Positions 17,758 to 26,392 of a DNA stretch of 64,000 bases are shown one piece after another. The notes beneath the pieces are model-generated. The model was not told the DNA's origin and did not search any database. It saw only the letters and a list, made by a program, of their open reading frames with translations. Numbering within the stretch: the first letter of the stretch is position 1; each line of letters opens with the position of its first letter. Source of the stretch: Ruminococcaceae bacterium HV4-5-B5C (lineage in GTDB: Bacteria; Bacillota; Clostridia; Oscillospirales; Acutalibacteraceae); NCBI GenBank assembly GCA_900184925.1, contig FXYJ02000001.1:248001-312000 (forward strand), written 5' to 3'. Position numbers and translations under genes: made by a program.

Positions 17758-18180
17758 TTAACTTTTCCCTTCATAAGGTTTTATCATACCGTAACCCATG
17801 CTCCCGATCGGCCTGCACACAAATCCGAATTTCTTATAAAATTCTTCGGTGCCTTTTGAGGCCATTAAAACCACATATGGGCAAGGGCACGAGTTTTTCT
17901 GAATGTATGCGAGCAGGTTTTCCATGATTAATTGCCCGATTTTTTGATGTTGACACTCGGGAACAACAACAACGTCCTTAATCAGAAACGCGATTCTGTT
18001 GTCTCCAACGATTCTGGCAATTCCAACGGGCTTATCTTCCTGGAAAACGACTAAAGTAAAAAGTGAATTTTCAATCGCTATTTTAACATCCGGCTGTTCA
18101 AAGTACTGAAAATCGGCGGTTTTTCGGACTGATTCATAAATTTCCGGGGTCAAAGCGTTTTCTTCAATTCTTATGCTCAT
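17758..18180 (-). CDS. GNAT family N-acetyltransferase
   Basis: 140 residues. The acetyl-CoA-binding P-loop is VVPECQHQKIGQLIMENLL (Q-x-x-G-x-G/L type), preceded by FLIKDVVV, the typical GNAT strand 4. The start codon overlaps the stop of the upstream kinase (ATGA), implying translational coupling. Its presence between two ribokinases is odd, and its substrate is unknown. Confidence 0.88.
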   Translation of the reverse strand: MSIRIEENALTPEIYESVRKTADFQYFEQPDVKIAIENSLFTLVVFQEDKPVGIARIVGDNRIAFLIKDVVVVPECQHQKIGQLIMENLLAYIQKNSCPCPYVVLMASKGTEEFYKKFGFVCRPIGSMGYGMIKPYEGKS

Positions 18181-19334
18181 ACAGGTTTCTCCCTAAAAAA
18201 GTCGTCTATTTTTGCATTAATATCGTCTTCATAAACGTTCAGGGCCATCCGATCCGGCAGAGCAGACTGAACGCCTAAACGGGTAACACTTAATCCTGCA
18301 GAATAAGTCGCATACCATATTGCATTCGGAATTTTCATTCCTTCGCTCAAAAATACGGCAAGTGCGCTGATAAATGCATCTGCGGCACCTGTGGTATCAA
18401 GCGGAATAAAGTCTGCAGCCGGGAAAAAAGTTGCGTACTCCCTGTTCTTTAAGTAGCATCCATTATGCCCCAGAGTGACAATTACATTGTTGGCGCCGCC
18501 AGTGTAAAGCTGTTCTGCCTTTTCTTCAACCGAACCGTCTCCCGGGATTAAGAAATTGAGCTCCTTTTCATTGGGAACAATAAAGTCTATTTGATTGAGA
18601 ATGTTCAAATTAAAACTGCGAACGGGTTTCAGAATGACTTTTACATTTTTTTCATTACAGAGAGTTATTGCATATTCTGCGGTTGTGGAAGGGATCTCCA
18701 GCGATAGAAGACAATATTCGGCACCGTTGAATATGTGCCGGTACATATCGATTTGACTGCGATCAAGATTATGATTAGCACCCGGATATTCTACAATTGT
18801 ACTTCCGGCGTCCTGAGCCACATTGATGTATGCTTTTCCTGTCTGGCAAGCATTGTCAAAGATGATCCCCTCTGTTTTTACAGCGTTGTTTACAAGACTG
18901 CCATAGATCTTTTTTCCGTCCGCATCGTCCCCCAGCCGACCGATTAAATAGACAAGTCCGTCAAGCTTTGAGACGCCGACTGCCTGATTCGCACCTTTCC
19001 CGCCCGGTAAAAACGTTGTGCCTGTCGCTAAGATTGTTTCGCCATCCCTTGGAATGTGCGGCACATTCACCGCAATGTCCATATTAATGCTGCCGACAAC
19101 GACAATTTTTTTACCTTGTCCGCGTTTGTTTGACAAAGGGTGCGCGATACTCTTGCGGTGGTTCAATACCGGCTGAAGCTCCAACTGCTTCTTCTGAGAT
19201 CCCCACTTGTCTTCAATCATGTGAATCAGCATCTTTGTTGCGGCTTTGCCAAGCTCAAAATAAGGCTGTTCAACCGCACTTAGCTGAGGCTTGAGTAATT
19301 CTGCCAATTTTGAGTCTTCTGCGCTGATAGGCAA
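18177..19334 (-). CDS. Ribokinase fused to a truncated LacI regulator C-terminus
   Basis: 385 residues from TTG 19334. Residues 1-62 (DSKLAELLKPQLSAVEQPYFELGKAA) match the extreme C-terminus of LacI-family effector-binding domains. Residues 76-385 are a PfkB kinase with GSINMD (81-86), GGKGANQA (111-118) and DTTGAADA (313-320; consensus GAGD reads GAAD). No DNA-binding domain is left. Another frame just upstream (19335-19362) still reads ASNELKASG, like the region preceding it in LacI proteins. So a longer regulator-kinase fusion has probably lost its 5' part. The kinase half looks intact; the true start is uncertain. Confidence 0.75.
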   Translation of the reverse strand: MPISAEDSKLAELLKPQLSAVEQPYFELGKAATKMLIHMIEDKWGSQKKQLELQPVLNHRKSIAHPLSNKRGQGKKIVVVGSINMDIAVNVPHIPRDGETILATGTTFLPGGKGANQAVGVSKLDGLVYLIGRLGDDADGKKIYGSLVNNAVKTEGIIFDNACQTGKAYINVAQDAGSTIVEYPGANHNLDRSQIDMYRHIFNGAEYCLLSLEIPSTTAEYAITLCNEKNVKVILKPVRSFNLNILNQIDFIVPNEKELNFLIPGDGSVEEKAEQLYTGGANNVIVTLGHNGCYLKNREYATFFPAADFIPLDTTGAADAFISALAVFLSEGMKIPNAIWYATYSAGLSVTRLGVQSALPDRMALNVYEDDINAKIDDFFREKPV

Positions 19335-19362
19335 CCGGAAGCTTTTAGTTCATTACTGGCAA

Positions 19363-19397
19363 TAAAAAGGGGCAATCGATTCCTCGATTGCCCTTTT
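19363..19397. terminator. Bidirectional terminator just upstream of the LacI-kinase gene
   Basis: GGGCAATCGA / TCGATTGCCC stem (19370-19393) with a TTCC loop, TTTTG on the plus side and CCCCTTTTT on the minus side. It lies only about 30 bases before the start at 19334. Confidence 0.75.
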
Positions 19398-19549
19398 GTG
19401 TATAGAAATGGCCGGCGGCGGGTGAGACCGGGAGAGCTTTGGTTCGTAAATACGCAAAATTTTCAAGGAGAAAAATACCTGTATATACCACCTAATAATA
19501 AAAAGCCACTGCTGTCGGATTTTCTCATAAAGCTTAACTTATTGCGCAT

Positions 19550-20215
19550 TCACTCTTCGTTGTGAACGCATTTCACGACTGCATCAATAATACCTTCTGC
19601 TGAAGAAACCTGCATCGTTGCTCCCTTTAACTCATCTGTGCCGCCATATCCGTATGCACACCCAATGGAAAGAAGCTGATGACGATATGCAATTTCAATA
19701 TCCAGCCATCGATCACCTATGACAATGCTTTTCCCAGGAAACTCTTCCAGAATTGATTCGGCAATCTGCCATTTTGGAGCAAAATTAAAATCTTCCGTAC
19801 AGTAAAAGGCCGAAAAATATCGCTCCAGACGAAACTGTTCCCGGTGCGCCTGCATATAGCTGTGCTTGCAGTTGCTAAGAAAGATGAGGTTATGTCCTGC
19901 GGCTTTTAGTTGCCGCAGGACGGTTTCTGCACCGGGATACAGCTTTGCTTTCCCCGCCAAGCTTAAGCGTATCATTTCGTCTCCAATGATCCCGCTACAC
20001 AAATCTTTTTCCGGCTGCGGCAGCTCCGGCAGAAAGTTTTTCCACATGTCTTTAGCGGAAAAGCCCAGCCATCGACTGATTTCAGCATCAGAAAAATTTT
20101 TATCCGAAGCCAGCCCCTTCCTAACAAGATGTGAATAGCCAAGACGGAAAGCGGGAGCGTAAATGCAGAGGCTCTCGTGTAAAGTGCCATCATAATCGAA
20201 AATCAAATTTGCCAT
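19550..20215 (-). CDS. HAD-family phosphatase in the riboflavin operon
   Basis: 221 residues. Motif 1 is DYDGT (D7, D9), motif 2 LSN, and motif 4 IGDRWLDIEIA, with a C1-type helical cap at about 15-85. HAD phosphatases dephosphorylate small phosphometabolites. The gene follows ribH by 1 base, so it is likely co-transcribed. A candidate role is the missing step of flavin synthesis, dephosphorylation of 5-amino-6-(5-phosphoribitylamino)uracil, which unrelated HAD enzymes perform in other bacteria. This role is inferred from context. Confidence 0.85.
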   Translation of the reverse strand: MANLIFDYDGTLHESLCIYAPAFRLGYSHLVRKGLASDKNFSDAEISRWLGFSAKDMWKNFLPELPQPEKDLCSGIIGDEMIRLSLAGKAKLYPGAETVLRQLKAAGHNLIFLSNCKHSYMQAHREQFRLERYFSAFYCTEDFNFAPKWQIAESILEEFPGKSIVIGDRWLDIEIAYRHQLLSIGCAYGYGGTDELKGATMQVSSAEGIIDAVVKCVHNEE

Positions 20216-20216
20216 A

Positions 20217-20684
20217 TCAGGCTTGTATATCTCGAATTAGATTGACCATCTCAATTGCGCCTTCTGCGCAGTCAAAACCTTTGTTGCCCGCCTTGGTTCC
20301 GGCGCGTTCAATGGCCTGCTCGATATTTTCCGTGGTCAGTACGCCGAACATCACCGGGACTCCGCTGGCAAGTGCCGTCTGCGCGATGCCCTTTGACACT
20401 TCATTACAAACATAATCATAATGGCTGGTGCTCCCGCGGATTACAGCACCGAGGCAGATCACCGCGTCGTATTTTCCGCTTTTCGCCATTTTTGACGCAA
20501 TCAGCGGAATCTCAAACGCGCCGGGAACCCATGCCACATCAATGCTGTCCTCTGATACGTCGTGACGCTTCAAGCCGTCCAGCGCACCGGACAGCAACTT
20601 CGAGGTAATAAATTCATTAAAACGGGCGGCTACAATACCGACCCGGATTTCTTTGGATACCAGTTTTCCTTCAAAAATGTTCAT
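20217..20684 (-). CDS. ribH: 6,7-dimethyl-8-ribityllumazine synthase
   Basis: 155 residues, full length. Substrate-binding features are AARFNEF near residue 20, VPGAFEIP near 53, and [20 protein letters not shown] with the catalytic His (in TSHYD). It condenses the pyrimidine product of RibD/phosphatase with the four-carbon product of RibB to give lumazine, and normally forms 60-mers. It lies 13 bases downstream of ribBA and is the fourth gene of the operon. Confidence 0.97.
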   Translation of the reverse strand: MNIFEGKLVSKEIRVGIVAARFNEFITSKLLSGALDGLKRHDVSEDSIDVAWVPGAFEIPLIASKMAKSGKYDAVICLGAVIRGSTSHYDYVCNEVSKGIAQTALASGVPVMFGVLTTENIEQAIERAGTKAGNKGFDCAEGAIEMVNLIRDIQA

Positions 20685-20697
20685 TGTAAAATCTCCT

Positions 20698-21897
20698 TCA
20701 ATAATTGAAAATATGTCCCATCCGGGACTGCTTCGTTTTCAGGTAAAACAGGTCGTAGGGGGTGGCGTCCATCTGAATGGGAACCCGTTCTATAATTTCC
20801 ATACCGTAATCGGCCAGCTGGTACACCTTGTCGGGATTATTGGTCAGAAGCCGCAGCGTTTCAGCTCCCAAATCCCGAAGAATCTGCGCACCAATGTAAT
20901 ACTCCCGCAAATCTCCTGCAAAGCCAAGCGCCTCGTTGGCTTCCAGCGTATCCATCCCCTGATCCTGCAATTCATAGGCCCGGAGCTTATTGATCAGTCC
21001 GATGCCCCGTCCTTCCTGCCGCATGTAGAGAAGAATGCCGCGTCCCTCATGTTCAATCTGCGTCATGGCAGATGCGAACTGCTGCCCGCAGTCGCAGCGA
21101 AGGGAACCGAACGCATCCCCGGTCAGGCATTCGGAATGGACGCGACACAACAGGTTTTGTCCATTCCCGATTTCTCCCTTGACCAGCGCGACATGATGCT
21201 CCCCGTTTAACTTGTTGACATATCCATATGCAGTGAAATTTCCGTATCGGGTGGGCATTTTTGCAACGGCTACGCGCTCGACCAGCTTATCGTGCTTTTT
21301 TCGGTAATCCTGCAAATCTTTGATTGTGATAAAGATCAGGCCCCATTGATCGGCAAGCTGAATCAGTTCCGGCGTCCGCATCATTCTGCCGTCTGCACTC
21401 ATGATTTCACAGCACAGGCCACACTCCGTAAGGCCCGCAAGCCGCAGCAGGTCCACAGTGGCTTCCGTATGCCCGCTCCGTTCCAGAACCCCGTTCCGTT
21501 TCGCCGTCAGTGGAAACATATGACCGGGGCGGCGGAAATCCTCAGGCTTTGCATTGTTGCTTACACAGGCGCGGGCCGTAATGCCCCGTTCCTCGGCGGA
21601 AATGCCCGTTGTGGTGCTGACATGATCGACGGAAACCGTGAACGCCGTTTCGTGATTGTCGGTGCTGTCGGAAACCATCTGAGGAAAACGGAGTCTTTGG
21701 CAAAGCGCTTCGCTCATGGGCATACAAATCAGCCCTTTGCCATGCACCGCCATGAAATTGACGTTTTCCGTCGTGGCGAATTCAGAGGCGCAGATCAAAT
21801 CGCCTTCGTTTTCCCGATTCTCATCATCCGTCACTAAGATTATTTTTCCTTGACGCAAATCGTCAAGCGCTTCTTCTATGGTATTGAATTGAAACAT
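20698..21897 (-). CDS. ribBA: Bifunctional DHBP synthase / GTP cyclohydrolase II
   Basis: 399 residues. The N-terminal half is 3,4-dihydroxy-2-butanone 4-phosphate synthase ([12 protein letters not shown] acidic loop; GHTEATVDL). The C-terminal half, from about 205, is GTP cyclohydrolase II with the zinc motif [14 protein letters not shown] and RQEGRGIGL. Together they supply both precursors of riboflavin. It lies 11 bases downstream of ribE. The fusion is standard in Firmicutes. Confidence 0.97.
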   Translation of the reverse strand: MFQFNTIEEALDDLRQGKIILVTDDENRENEGDLICASEFATTENVNFMAVHGKGLICMPMSEALCQRLRFPQMVSDSTDNHETAFTVSVDHVSTTTGISAEERGITARACVSNNAKPEDFRRPGHMFPLTAKRNGVLERSGHTEATVDLLRLAGLTECGLCCEIMSADGRMMRTPELIQLADQWGLIFITIKDLQDYRKKHDKLVERVAVAKMPTRYGNFTAYGYVNKLNGEHHVALVKGEIGNGQNLLCRVHSECLTGDAFGSLRCDCGQQFASAMTQIEHEGRGILLYMRQEGRGIGLINKLRAYELQDQGMDTLEANEALGFAGDLREYYIGAQILRDLGAETLRLLTNNPDKVYQLADYGMEIIERVPIQMDATPYDLFYLKTKQSRMGHIFNY

Positions 21898-21908
21898 ACC
21901 GATCCCTC

Positions 21909-22547
21909 CTAAAATCCGTACCGGGCGAGAAATTCCTTTGAGATGCCGCTCTGTCCTCCCGGCGTGCGGAGAAGCTTTTCCACATATTTTCCGACACAGT
22001 CGTTTTCCAGATTTACCGTGTCTCCGACGCGCTTTTCCCCAAGCGTGGTGTTTTGGGCCGTGTGCGGAATCACGGACACGCTGAAATCATTCTCTGTCAC
22101 GCCCGCGACGGTCAGGCTGACGCCGTCGATGGCAATGGAGCCTTTGTCGATCACATACCGCAGGATGGCGGGGGATGCGCGAACGGTGAACCAGACCGCG
22201 TTCTCATCTTTCCATACCTTGCTGATTACACCGGTACCGTCGATATGTCCTGTGACGATATGCCCGCCGAACCGCCCGTTCAGTAACATGGCGCTTTCGA
22301 GGTTGACCGTACTCCCAACGTTCATTTTCAAAAGGTTGGAGCGTGCGGCGGTTTCGTGCATTATGTCAGCAGAAAAGAAACCTTCCTCCAATGTAACGAC
22401 CGTCAGGCACACGCCGTTGACTGCAATGCTGTCGCCATGCTTCAAACCGTCCAGAACTGCCGACGCACCTACCGTCACGACAGCGGAATGCCCACTCGTT
22501 TTGACCGAGCGAACGGTCCCCGTTTCTTCTATGATTCCTGTGAACAT
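21909..22547 (-). CDS. ribE: Riboflavin synthase alpha subunit
   Basis: 212 residues starting at ATG 22547 ([10 protein letters not shown]), with GAGGTG 7 bases upstream. The frame is open much further upstream only because it runs through ribD in another frame. Two lumazine-binding repeats follow each other, with the second near residue 98 and motif GHIDGTG at the boundary. It converts two lumazines to riboflavin plus a pyrimidine. It overlaps the ribD end by 19 bases, so translation is coupled. Confidence 0.96.
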   Translation of the reverse strand: MFTGIIEETGTVRSVKTSGHSAVVTVGASAVLDGLKHGDSIAVNGVCLTVVTLEEGFFSADIMHETAARSNLLKMNVGSTVNLESAMLLNGRFGGHIVTGHIDGTGVISKVWKDENAVWFTVRASPAILRYVIDKGSIAIDGVSLTVAGVTENDFSVSVIPHTAQNTTLGEKRVGDTVNLENDCVGKYVEKLLRTPGGQSGISKEFLARYGF

Positions 22548-23632
22548 GGGAGCACCTCGCTTTCCAGCAAAACATCTTCCCCCAGCCGCGTAATCTGCGG
22601 CGAGGCAAACCGGAACGCCTGTTCCGGTCTTTCCACGCCGATTCCTCCTACCGGACATTTCGCACCGGCGCCGCCAAACAGCTTCGGAGCGACGTATGCC
22701 TGAACTTTGCTGACGACACCGCTTTGCAATGCCGACCAGTTCAGCGTACTGCCACCCTCCAGCAAAACGCTGTCGATCTCTTTTTTCCCCAATGCGGTCA
22801 TGAGTTTCCGCAGATCCACGCTCCCATCTCTTGACGGGAGCGTAAGCACTTCGCACCCGGCATCCCGGTAGGGACGTGCAAGTGCCTCGTCCTGTGAGCA
22901 GGTGGCAAGAATAGTTGGAGCATCTCCCACAGTCTGTACGACCCGCGCGTTCAGTGGTGTCCGCAGTCGGGAATCGCAGATAATGCGGATTGGGTTCTTA
23001 CTGTCAGACAGGTGGCAGGTTAGCAGCGGGTCGTCCGCGAGAATTGTGCCGATGCCCACCATGATACCGGAATACCGATGTCTGTCCTCCTGTACGCGCC
23101 TGCGGGCAGTTTCGCCCGTAATCCACTTTGACTGGCCGGAGTGTGTGGCAATTTTCCCGTCCATCGTCATGGCGTATTTCATCACAACGAATGGAGTTTT
23201 AGTCTGAATGAAATAAAAAAACACCTCATTCAGTTTGGTACAGGCTTCACGCAGCACACCTTCCGTGACTTCAATCCCGTGCTCACGTAAAATCTGAATT
23301 CCCTTTCCGGCAACCAGCGGATTCGGATCGACCGTGCCGACCACTACGCGGCGAATGCCGCTTTTCAGAATTGCTTCCGTACACGGCGGTGTCTTTCCGT
23401 AATGGCAGCACGGTTCCAAGGTCACATACAACGTCGCATTCTGCGGCGATTCCGTGCAGGAGGCCAGTGCGTTCCGTTCCGCATGCAATTCTCCATATTT
23501 CTGGTGATAGCCCTGCCCAATAATCCTGCCATCCCTTACAATTACTGCGCCTACCATGGGGTTGGGGTTTACCCATCCGCAGCCTTGCTTTGCAAGCTTA
23601 ATAGCAAGGAGCATATATTCTGTATCACTCAT
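22529..23632 (-). CDS. ribD: Bifunctional riboflavin deaminase-reductase
   Basis: 367 residues. The N-terminal deaminase has the zinc motif HAE (LHAERNAL, about 49-56) and PCCHYGKTPPC (about 74-84). The C-terminal reductase from about residue 148 has KYAMTMDGKIAT and LLEGGSTLNWS. It performs the second and third steps of riboflavin synthesis. It is the first gene behind the FMN riboswitch leader, with AGGAGG before the start. Confidence 0.97.
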   Translation of the reverse strand: MSDTEYMLLAIKLAKQGCGWVNPNPMVGAVIVRDGRIIGQGYHQKYGELHAERNALASCTESPQNATLYVTLEPCCHYGKTPPCTEAILKSGIRRVVVGTVDPNPLVAGKGIQILREHGIEVTEGVLREACTKLNEVFFYFIQTKTPFVVMKYAMTMDGKIATHSGQSKWITGETARRRVQEDRHRYSGIMVGIGTILADDPLLTCHLSDSKNPIRIICDSRLRTPLNARVVQTVGDAPTILATCSQDEALARPYRDAGCEVLTLPSRDGSVDLRKLMTALGKKEIDSVLLEGGSTLNWSALQSGVVSKVQAYVAPKLFGGAGAKCPVGGIGVERPEQAFRFASPQITRLGEDVLLESEVLPCSQES

Positions 23633-23655
23633 ACAGCACCTCCTAAAAAATGAAA

Positions 23656-23685
23656 GAATGCCTTGAACAAAAAGTTCAGGGCATT
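23656..23685 (-). terminator. Terminator 2 in the FMN leader
   Basis: Minus strand stem GAATGCCCTGAAC / GTTCAAGGCATTC with a TTTTT loop, then TTTCATTTTTT, ending just before the ribD ribosome binding site. Likely expression platform of the riboswitch. Confidence 0.75.
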
Positions 23686-23727
23686 CTTTCTATCACAGGC
23701 GTAAAACCATGCTGCTGCAAATAAAAA

Positions 23728-23754
23728 GCTCTGGAATATTAAATATTCCAGAGC
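23728..23754 (-). terminator. Terminator 1 in the FMN leader
   Basis: Near-perfect palindrome GCTCTGGAATATT / AATATTCCAGAGC followed on the minus strand by TTTTTATTT. It lies between the aptamer and terminator 2. Confidence 0.7.
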
Positions 23755-23785
23755 AATAAACGCATACACACAGAAAACTGTGGCT

Positions 23786-23900
23786 GTTATCTTCTTCCAT
23801 CCAGACTGTACTGTCGGCTTCGGAATCTCACCGAATCATGCCTTGCGGCTCGTGGGCTTTACCACCGGTAGGGAATTGCACCCTGCCCTGAAGATGTTAT
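23786..23900 (-). promoter_or_regulatory. FMN riboswitch (RFN element)
   Basis: On the minus strand the conserved RFN blocks follow in order: ATCTTCAGGGCAGGGTGCAA, TTCCCTACCGGTGG, AAGCCCACGAGC, GATTCGGTGAGATTCCG, AAGCCGACAGT and CAGTCTGGATGGAAGAAGAT. P1 closes by ATCTTC/GAAGAT. It binds FMN and controls the downstream rib operon; two intrinsic terminators lie between it and ribD. Confidence 0.96.
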
Positions 23901-24003
23901 TCAATTAGCAGTATTATACCACTAAATTTACACTTGTCAATCAGGAACTATTTATCAAAAAGTATTGGAGAATCGAAACAATTTCCGACGTTCATTGCAC
24001 GTC

Positions 24004-24058
24004 ATAAACATTATATGAAGTTCGAGATAGGATAGAAATATAACCTCTGTGATCACAA
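24004..24058. repeat. Lox-like-arm repeat, copy A
   Basis: Begins ATAAACATTATATGAAGTTC, then GAGATAGGATAGAAAT. It is the most diverged of three copies and lies just 3' of the GNAT gene at 24068. Confidence 0.55.
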
Positions 24059-24067
24059 TCGTCCAAT

Positions 24068-24580
24068 TCACTCTTTAATAAGTGAATACATTTTCATATC
24101 CAAAATATTGCCGCTTTTCAATGCATTACTTCTAAGCGTTCCTTCATATTTGAAACCACTTTTTTCTAAGATTCGACAGGATGCAGTATTATAGGCAAAT
24201 GGTTCAGCAAAAATGCGAATAATATCAGTGCGTTCAAAAATATAATGGCATACTTGTTTGACTGCACTGGTACCTAAGCCCTTTCCCCAAAAAGGTTCAG
24301 CTATAAAATATCCCATTTCAGCCGTACGAAAATGGATGTTATCTTTGCGAAAGACACCGATGCTTCCGATGACTATGGCATCGAGAGTAATAGCAAATGC
24401 AAAAGTTTTATTTTGGTCGGCATCCAGCATTGCTTTAATAAAATCTCTTGCATCGCTTTCACGATAAGGATATGGCAATCCATCTCTGAGATTGTTTTGT
24501 ATATTCCTGTTGTTTAGTGATTCAGCAAGTTTAGGTGCATCTTCCATTTCCCAGTGCCTTATTTTACACTCCATATTCAT
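24068..24580 (-). CDS. RimJ/RimL-type GNAT acetyltransferase
   Basis: 170 residues from ATG 24580, with GGAGAAGGG 5 bases upstream. The pattern follows the ribosomal-protein Ser/Ala acetyltransferase subgroup: IRHWEMEDAPKLAESLNN, GYFIAEPFWGKGLGTSAVKQV (acetyl-CoA loop) and NTASCRILEKSGFKYEG. Such proteins acetylate N-termini, antibiotics or small amines. AT-rich compared with the riboflavin operon upstream, and flanked by two copies of a repeat, suggesting an acquired unit. Confidence 0.88.
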   Translation of the reverse strand: MNMECKIRHWEMEDAPKLAESLNNRNIQNNLRDGLPYPYRESDARDFIKAMLDADQNKTFAFAITLDAIVIGSIGVFRKDNIHFRTAEMGYFIAEPFWGKGLGTSAVKQVCHYIFERTDIIRIFAEPFAYNTASCRILEKSGFKYEGTLRSNALKSGNILDMKMYSLIKE

Positions 24581-24667
24581 CTTACCCTTCTCCACTAAAG
24601 TAAACAATCTAAAATCTGTGTCAATCTCTCGTTATTCCGCTTATAAAGTTTGCCAAGTCAGAATCAA

Positions 24668-24723
24668 ATAAACATTATGCGAAGTTTGGAGAAGGACTTC
24701 AAACTGCTGAGTTTGCTCGTAAT
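24668..24723. repeat. Lox-like-arm repeat, copy B
   Basis: ATAAACATTATGCGAAGTTT at one end and GAGTTTGCTCGTAA at the other. It lies between the GNAT and CatA genes, 22 bases past the CatA stop. Confidence 0.65.
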
Positions 24724-24744
24724 TAAAAAGAATGGTTCAATCCG

Positions 24745-25395
24745 CTATAGTAACCACTCGTTGCAATTAATTGCCATTTTGCGCAGTGCTTCTACAAATT
24801 TTCCAACATGAAATCCGTCACAAACCGCATGATGACATTGTATGGCAAGAGGCATCAGAGTACGACCATTCTCTTCTTTGTACTTTCCAATGGTGAAGAT
24901 AGGCAAAAGATAGCTTTCATTAGAAAAAACATTGAGGTTGAATGCAGTAAAATCCAGCCATGGAACACTGGACACATTAAATGTATTGAATGGTACATGG
25001 TCTTGTGGGAAAAGGACTCCATTCGCATATTGTGCTGTATCCTTCAAATATGCCTGATAGAATTTATCAAAGCAACAATCATATTTCGTCCACACGGCTG
25101 AGAATGTTTCCTTGTCCATATTGAAAATCGTATACATCGGGTCAATGACATTCCAATATCCCAGATGGTGCTCTTCATTGATTGTCATCCGGAACTCCGG
25201 AAATTGGTTTACAATGGTTGACAGCATATAGATCTGAGCCGGATAGTCTTTAATTTCTCTCTCTTTTATCTGAACCAGCAAATTAGAAACATCAATATCC
25301 ACTGTCAAACTATAGGAGCATGGGACATTGTTTCTATAATGCTCATAATGACTTTTTCTGGCCCACTTTTCCATTTGTATTTCAATAAAATCCAT
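24745..25395 (-). CDS. catA: Type A chloramphenicol O-acetyltransferase family
   Basis: 216 residues, full length for trimeric CatA enzymes. Family landmarks are FRMTINEEHHLGYWNVIDPMYTIF, the SVPWLDFTAFNLN stretch and the active site HHAVCDGFH (188-196) with catalytic His189. It would transfer acetyl from acetyl-CoA to chloramphenicol or a related hydroxyl substrate. A minus-strand AGGAGG lies 6 bases upstream. Flanked by repeats B and C. Whether it gives chloramphenicol resistance, rather than serving as a xenobiotic acetyltransferase, cannot be told. Confidence 0.87.
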   Translation of the reverse strand: MDFIEIQMEKWARKSHYEHYRNNVPCSYSLTVDIDVSNLLVQIKEREIKDYPAQIYMLSTIVNQFPEFRMTINEEHHLGYWNVIDPMYTIFNMDKETFSAVWTKYDCCFDKFYQAYLKDTAQYANGVLFPQDHVPFNTFNVSSVPWLDFTAFNLNVFSNESYLLPIFTIGKYKEENGRTLMPLAIQCHHAVCDGFHVGKFVEALRKMAINCNEWLL

Positions 25396-25534
25396 AACAT
25401 CAGCCTCCTAAAAAATAAAGAAATATAAATATCAGGAGGCGATATTGCTTGTTTTTATCATGTTCGTTCACCGCCTTAAGCATCATAACTTCTGATTATA
25501 ATAGTAATAGCTCGACTTCGCCAGGATAGAATTA

Positions 25535-25590
25535 ATAAACATTATGCGAAGTTTAAGATAGGGTAGAAACGTCTCAGTTTGCTCATAACC
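25535..25590. repeat. Lox-like-arm repeat, copy C
   Basis: ATAAACATTATGCGAAGTTT, then AAGATAGGGTAGAAACGTCT and CAGTTTGCTCATAA. It lies between CatA and the DUF6054-like gene. Confidence 0.65.
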
Positions 25591-25722
25591 TTTTTTGAAC
25601 TTTCAATTTGAAAGCTAACAGTTCCTTTAACTTCAGGCTAACTTTCGGCTATATACGCGTTTGCCATCGATAGGATCGGACAAGCGCCGCACTGAGCAGT
25701 ACTCCGCCCAGAATGTCCGATA

Positions 25723-26061
25723 TTAACTTAAATAATTCTCAACAATATCTTTTACACAGTCCAAAAATGATTCTTCACCCATCGTGTTCATTTTAAAGAA
25801 AACCGCCTGGCTGCCGCCGGATGTAATAGCGGTAAGAAATAAGTGCTGTCCATTGCCAATCAATGTAATATTCAAGCTAACACGATTACCGCCAATCATA
25901 CTGTACCTTTCGTAAACACGGACAGCGCAGCGTATATCATGGTATGAGAAATCGCTGCCATCCTCCAAACTTGCCGATACACTGCCCTTCAAAATCCCAG
26001 AATCAAGAATACTCAATAGGTTATCAAAATCCCCTTGAAAGGCCCGTTCATACTTTGCCAT
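25723..26061 (-). CDS. DUF6054-like small protein
   Basis: 112 residues from ATG 26061, with GGGAGGT 6 bases upstream; an extension to 26121 has no site. Sequence features are MAKYERAFQGDFDNLL, SVSASLEDGSDFSYHDIRCA and ITSGGSQAVFFKMNTMGEESF. I associate this with the DUF6054 family of Firmicutes from memory; function unknown. No signal peptide or membrane helix. It is part of the repeat-spaced accessory run. Confidence 0.7.
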   Translation of the reverse strand: MAKYERAFQGDFDNLLSILDSGILKGSVSASLEDGSDFSYHDIRCAVRVYERYSMIGGNRVSLNITLIGNGQHLFLTAITSGGSQAVFFKMNTMGEESFLDCVKDIVENYLS

Positions 26062-26180
26062 GCTATTACCTCCCAAATTCTTCATAGTCAAATATAATAT
26101 GCAAATCGAACGTAGACACATTGTGCTTTAAAACTACTCTGCGTGTGGGGATTCAGCCTTCGATTTTCTCAAAAATCAGA

Positions 26181-26291
26181 TTAAAATACAGCAACCGGTT
26201 TCCCAACGCTGTTTCCTCCGGCACTGCTGATTTTCTTTAACGGCTTCTCCACATTATCCACTTCAAAGGCAATCTGTGCAATACCGGGCGG
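26181..26291 (-). pseudogene. VOC/glyoxalase-family fragment
   Basis: A minus-strand frame reading PGIAQIAFEVDNVEKPLKKI followed by SSAGGNSVGKPVAVF and a stop. This is the last strand-helix unit of a VOC-family protein. Everything upstream is missing, and there is no start. A decayed gene between the DUF6054-like gene and the flavin oxidoreductase. Confidence 0.6.
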
Positions 26292-26392
26292 TTAACTGCT
26301 GCACATTTCAGGGGGGCCTTTCTGTTTGTATTGATCAAAGAACAGGAGGAACATTACGCAAGGTTTGAATGAGATACAGGCATGCATTGTGG

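Noticed and set aside
22548..22856. N-terminal extension of riboflavin synthase
   Set aside because: Runs through the end of ribD out of frame; the canonical [10 protein letters not shown] start with its own ribosome site lies at 22547.
24004..25590. Calling the repeats true loxP or attC sites
   Set aside because: Only one lox-like arm is present per copy and the integron consensus core (GTTRRRY) is not matched, so the similarity is reported but not named.
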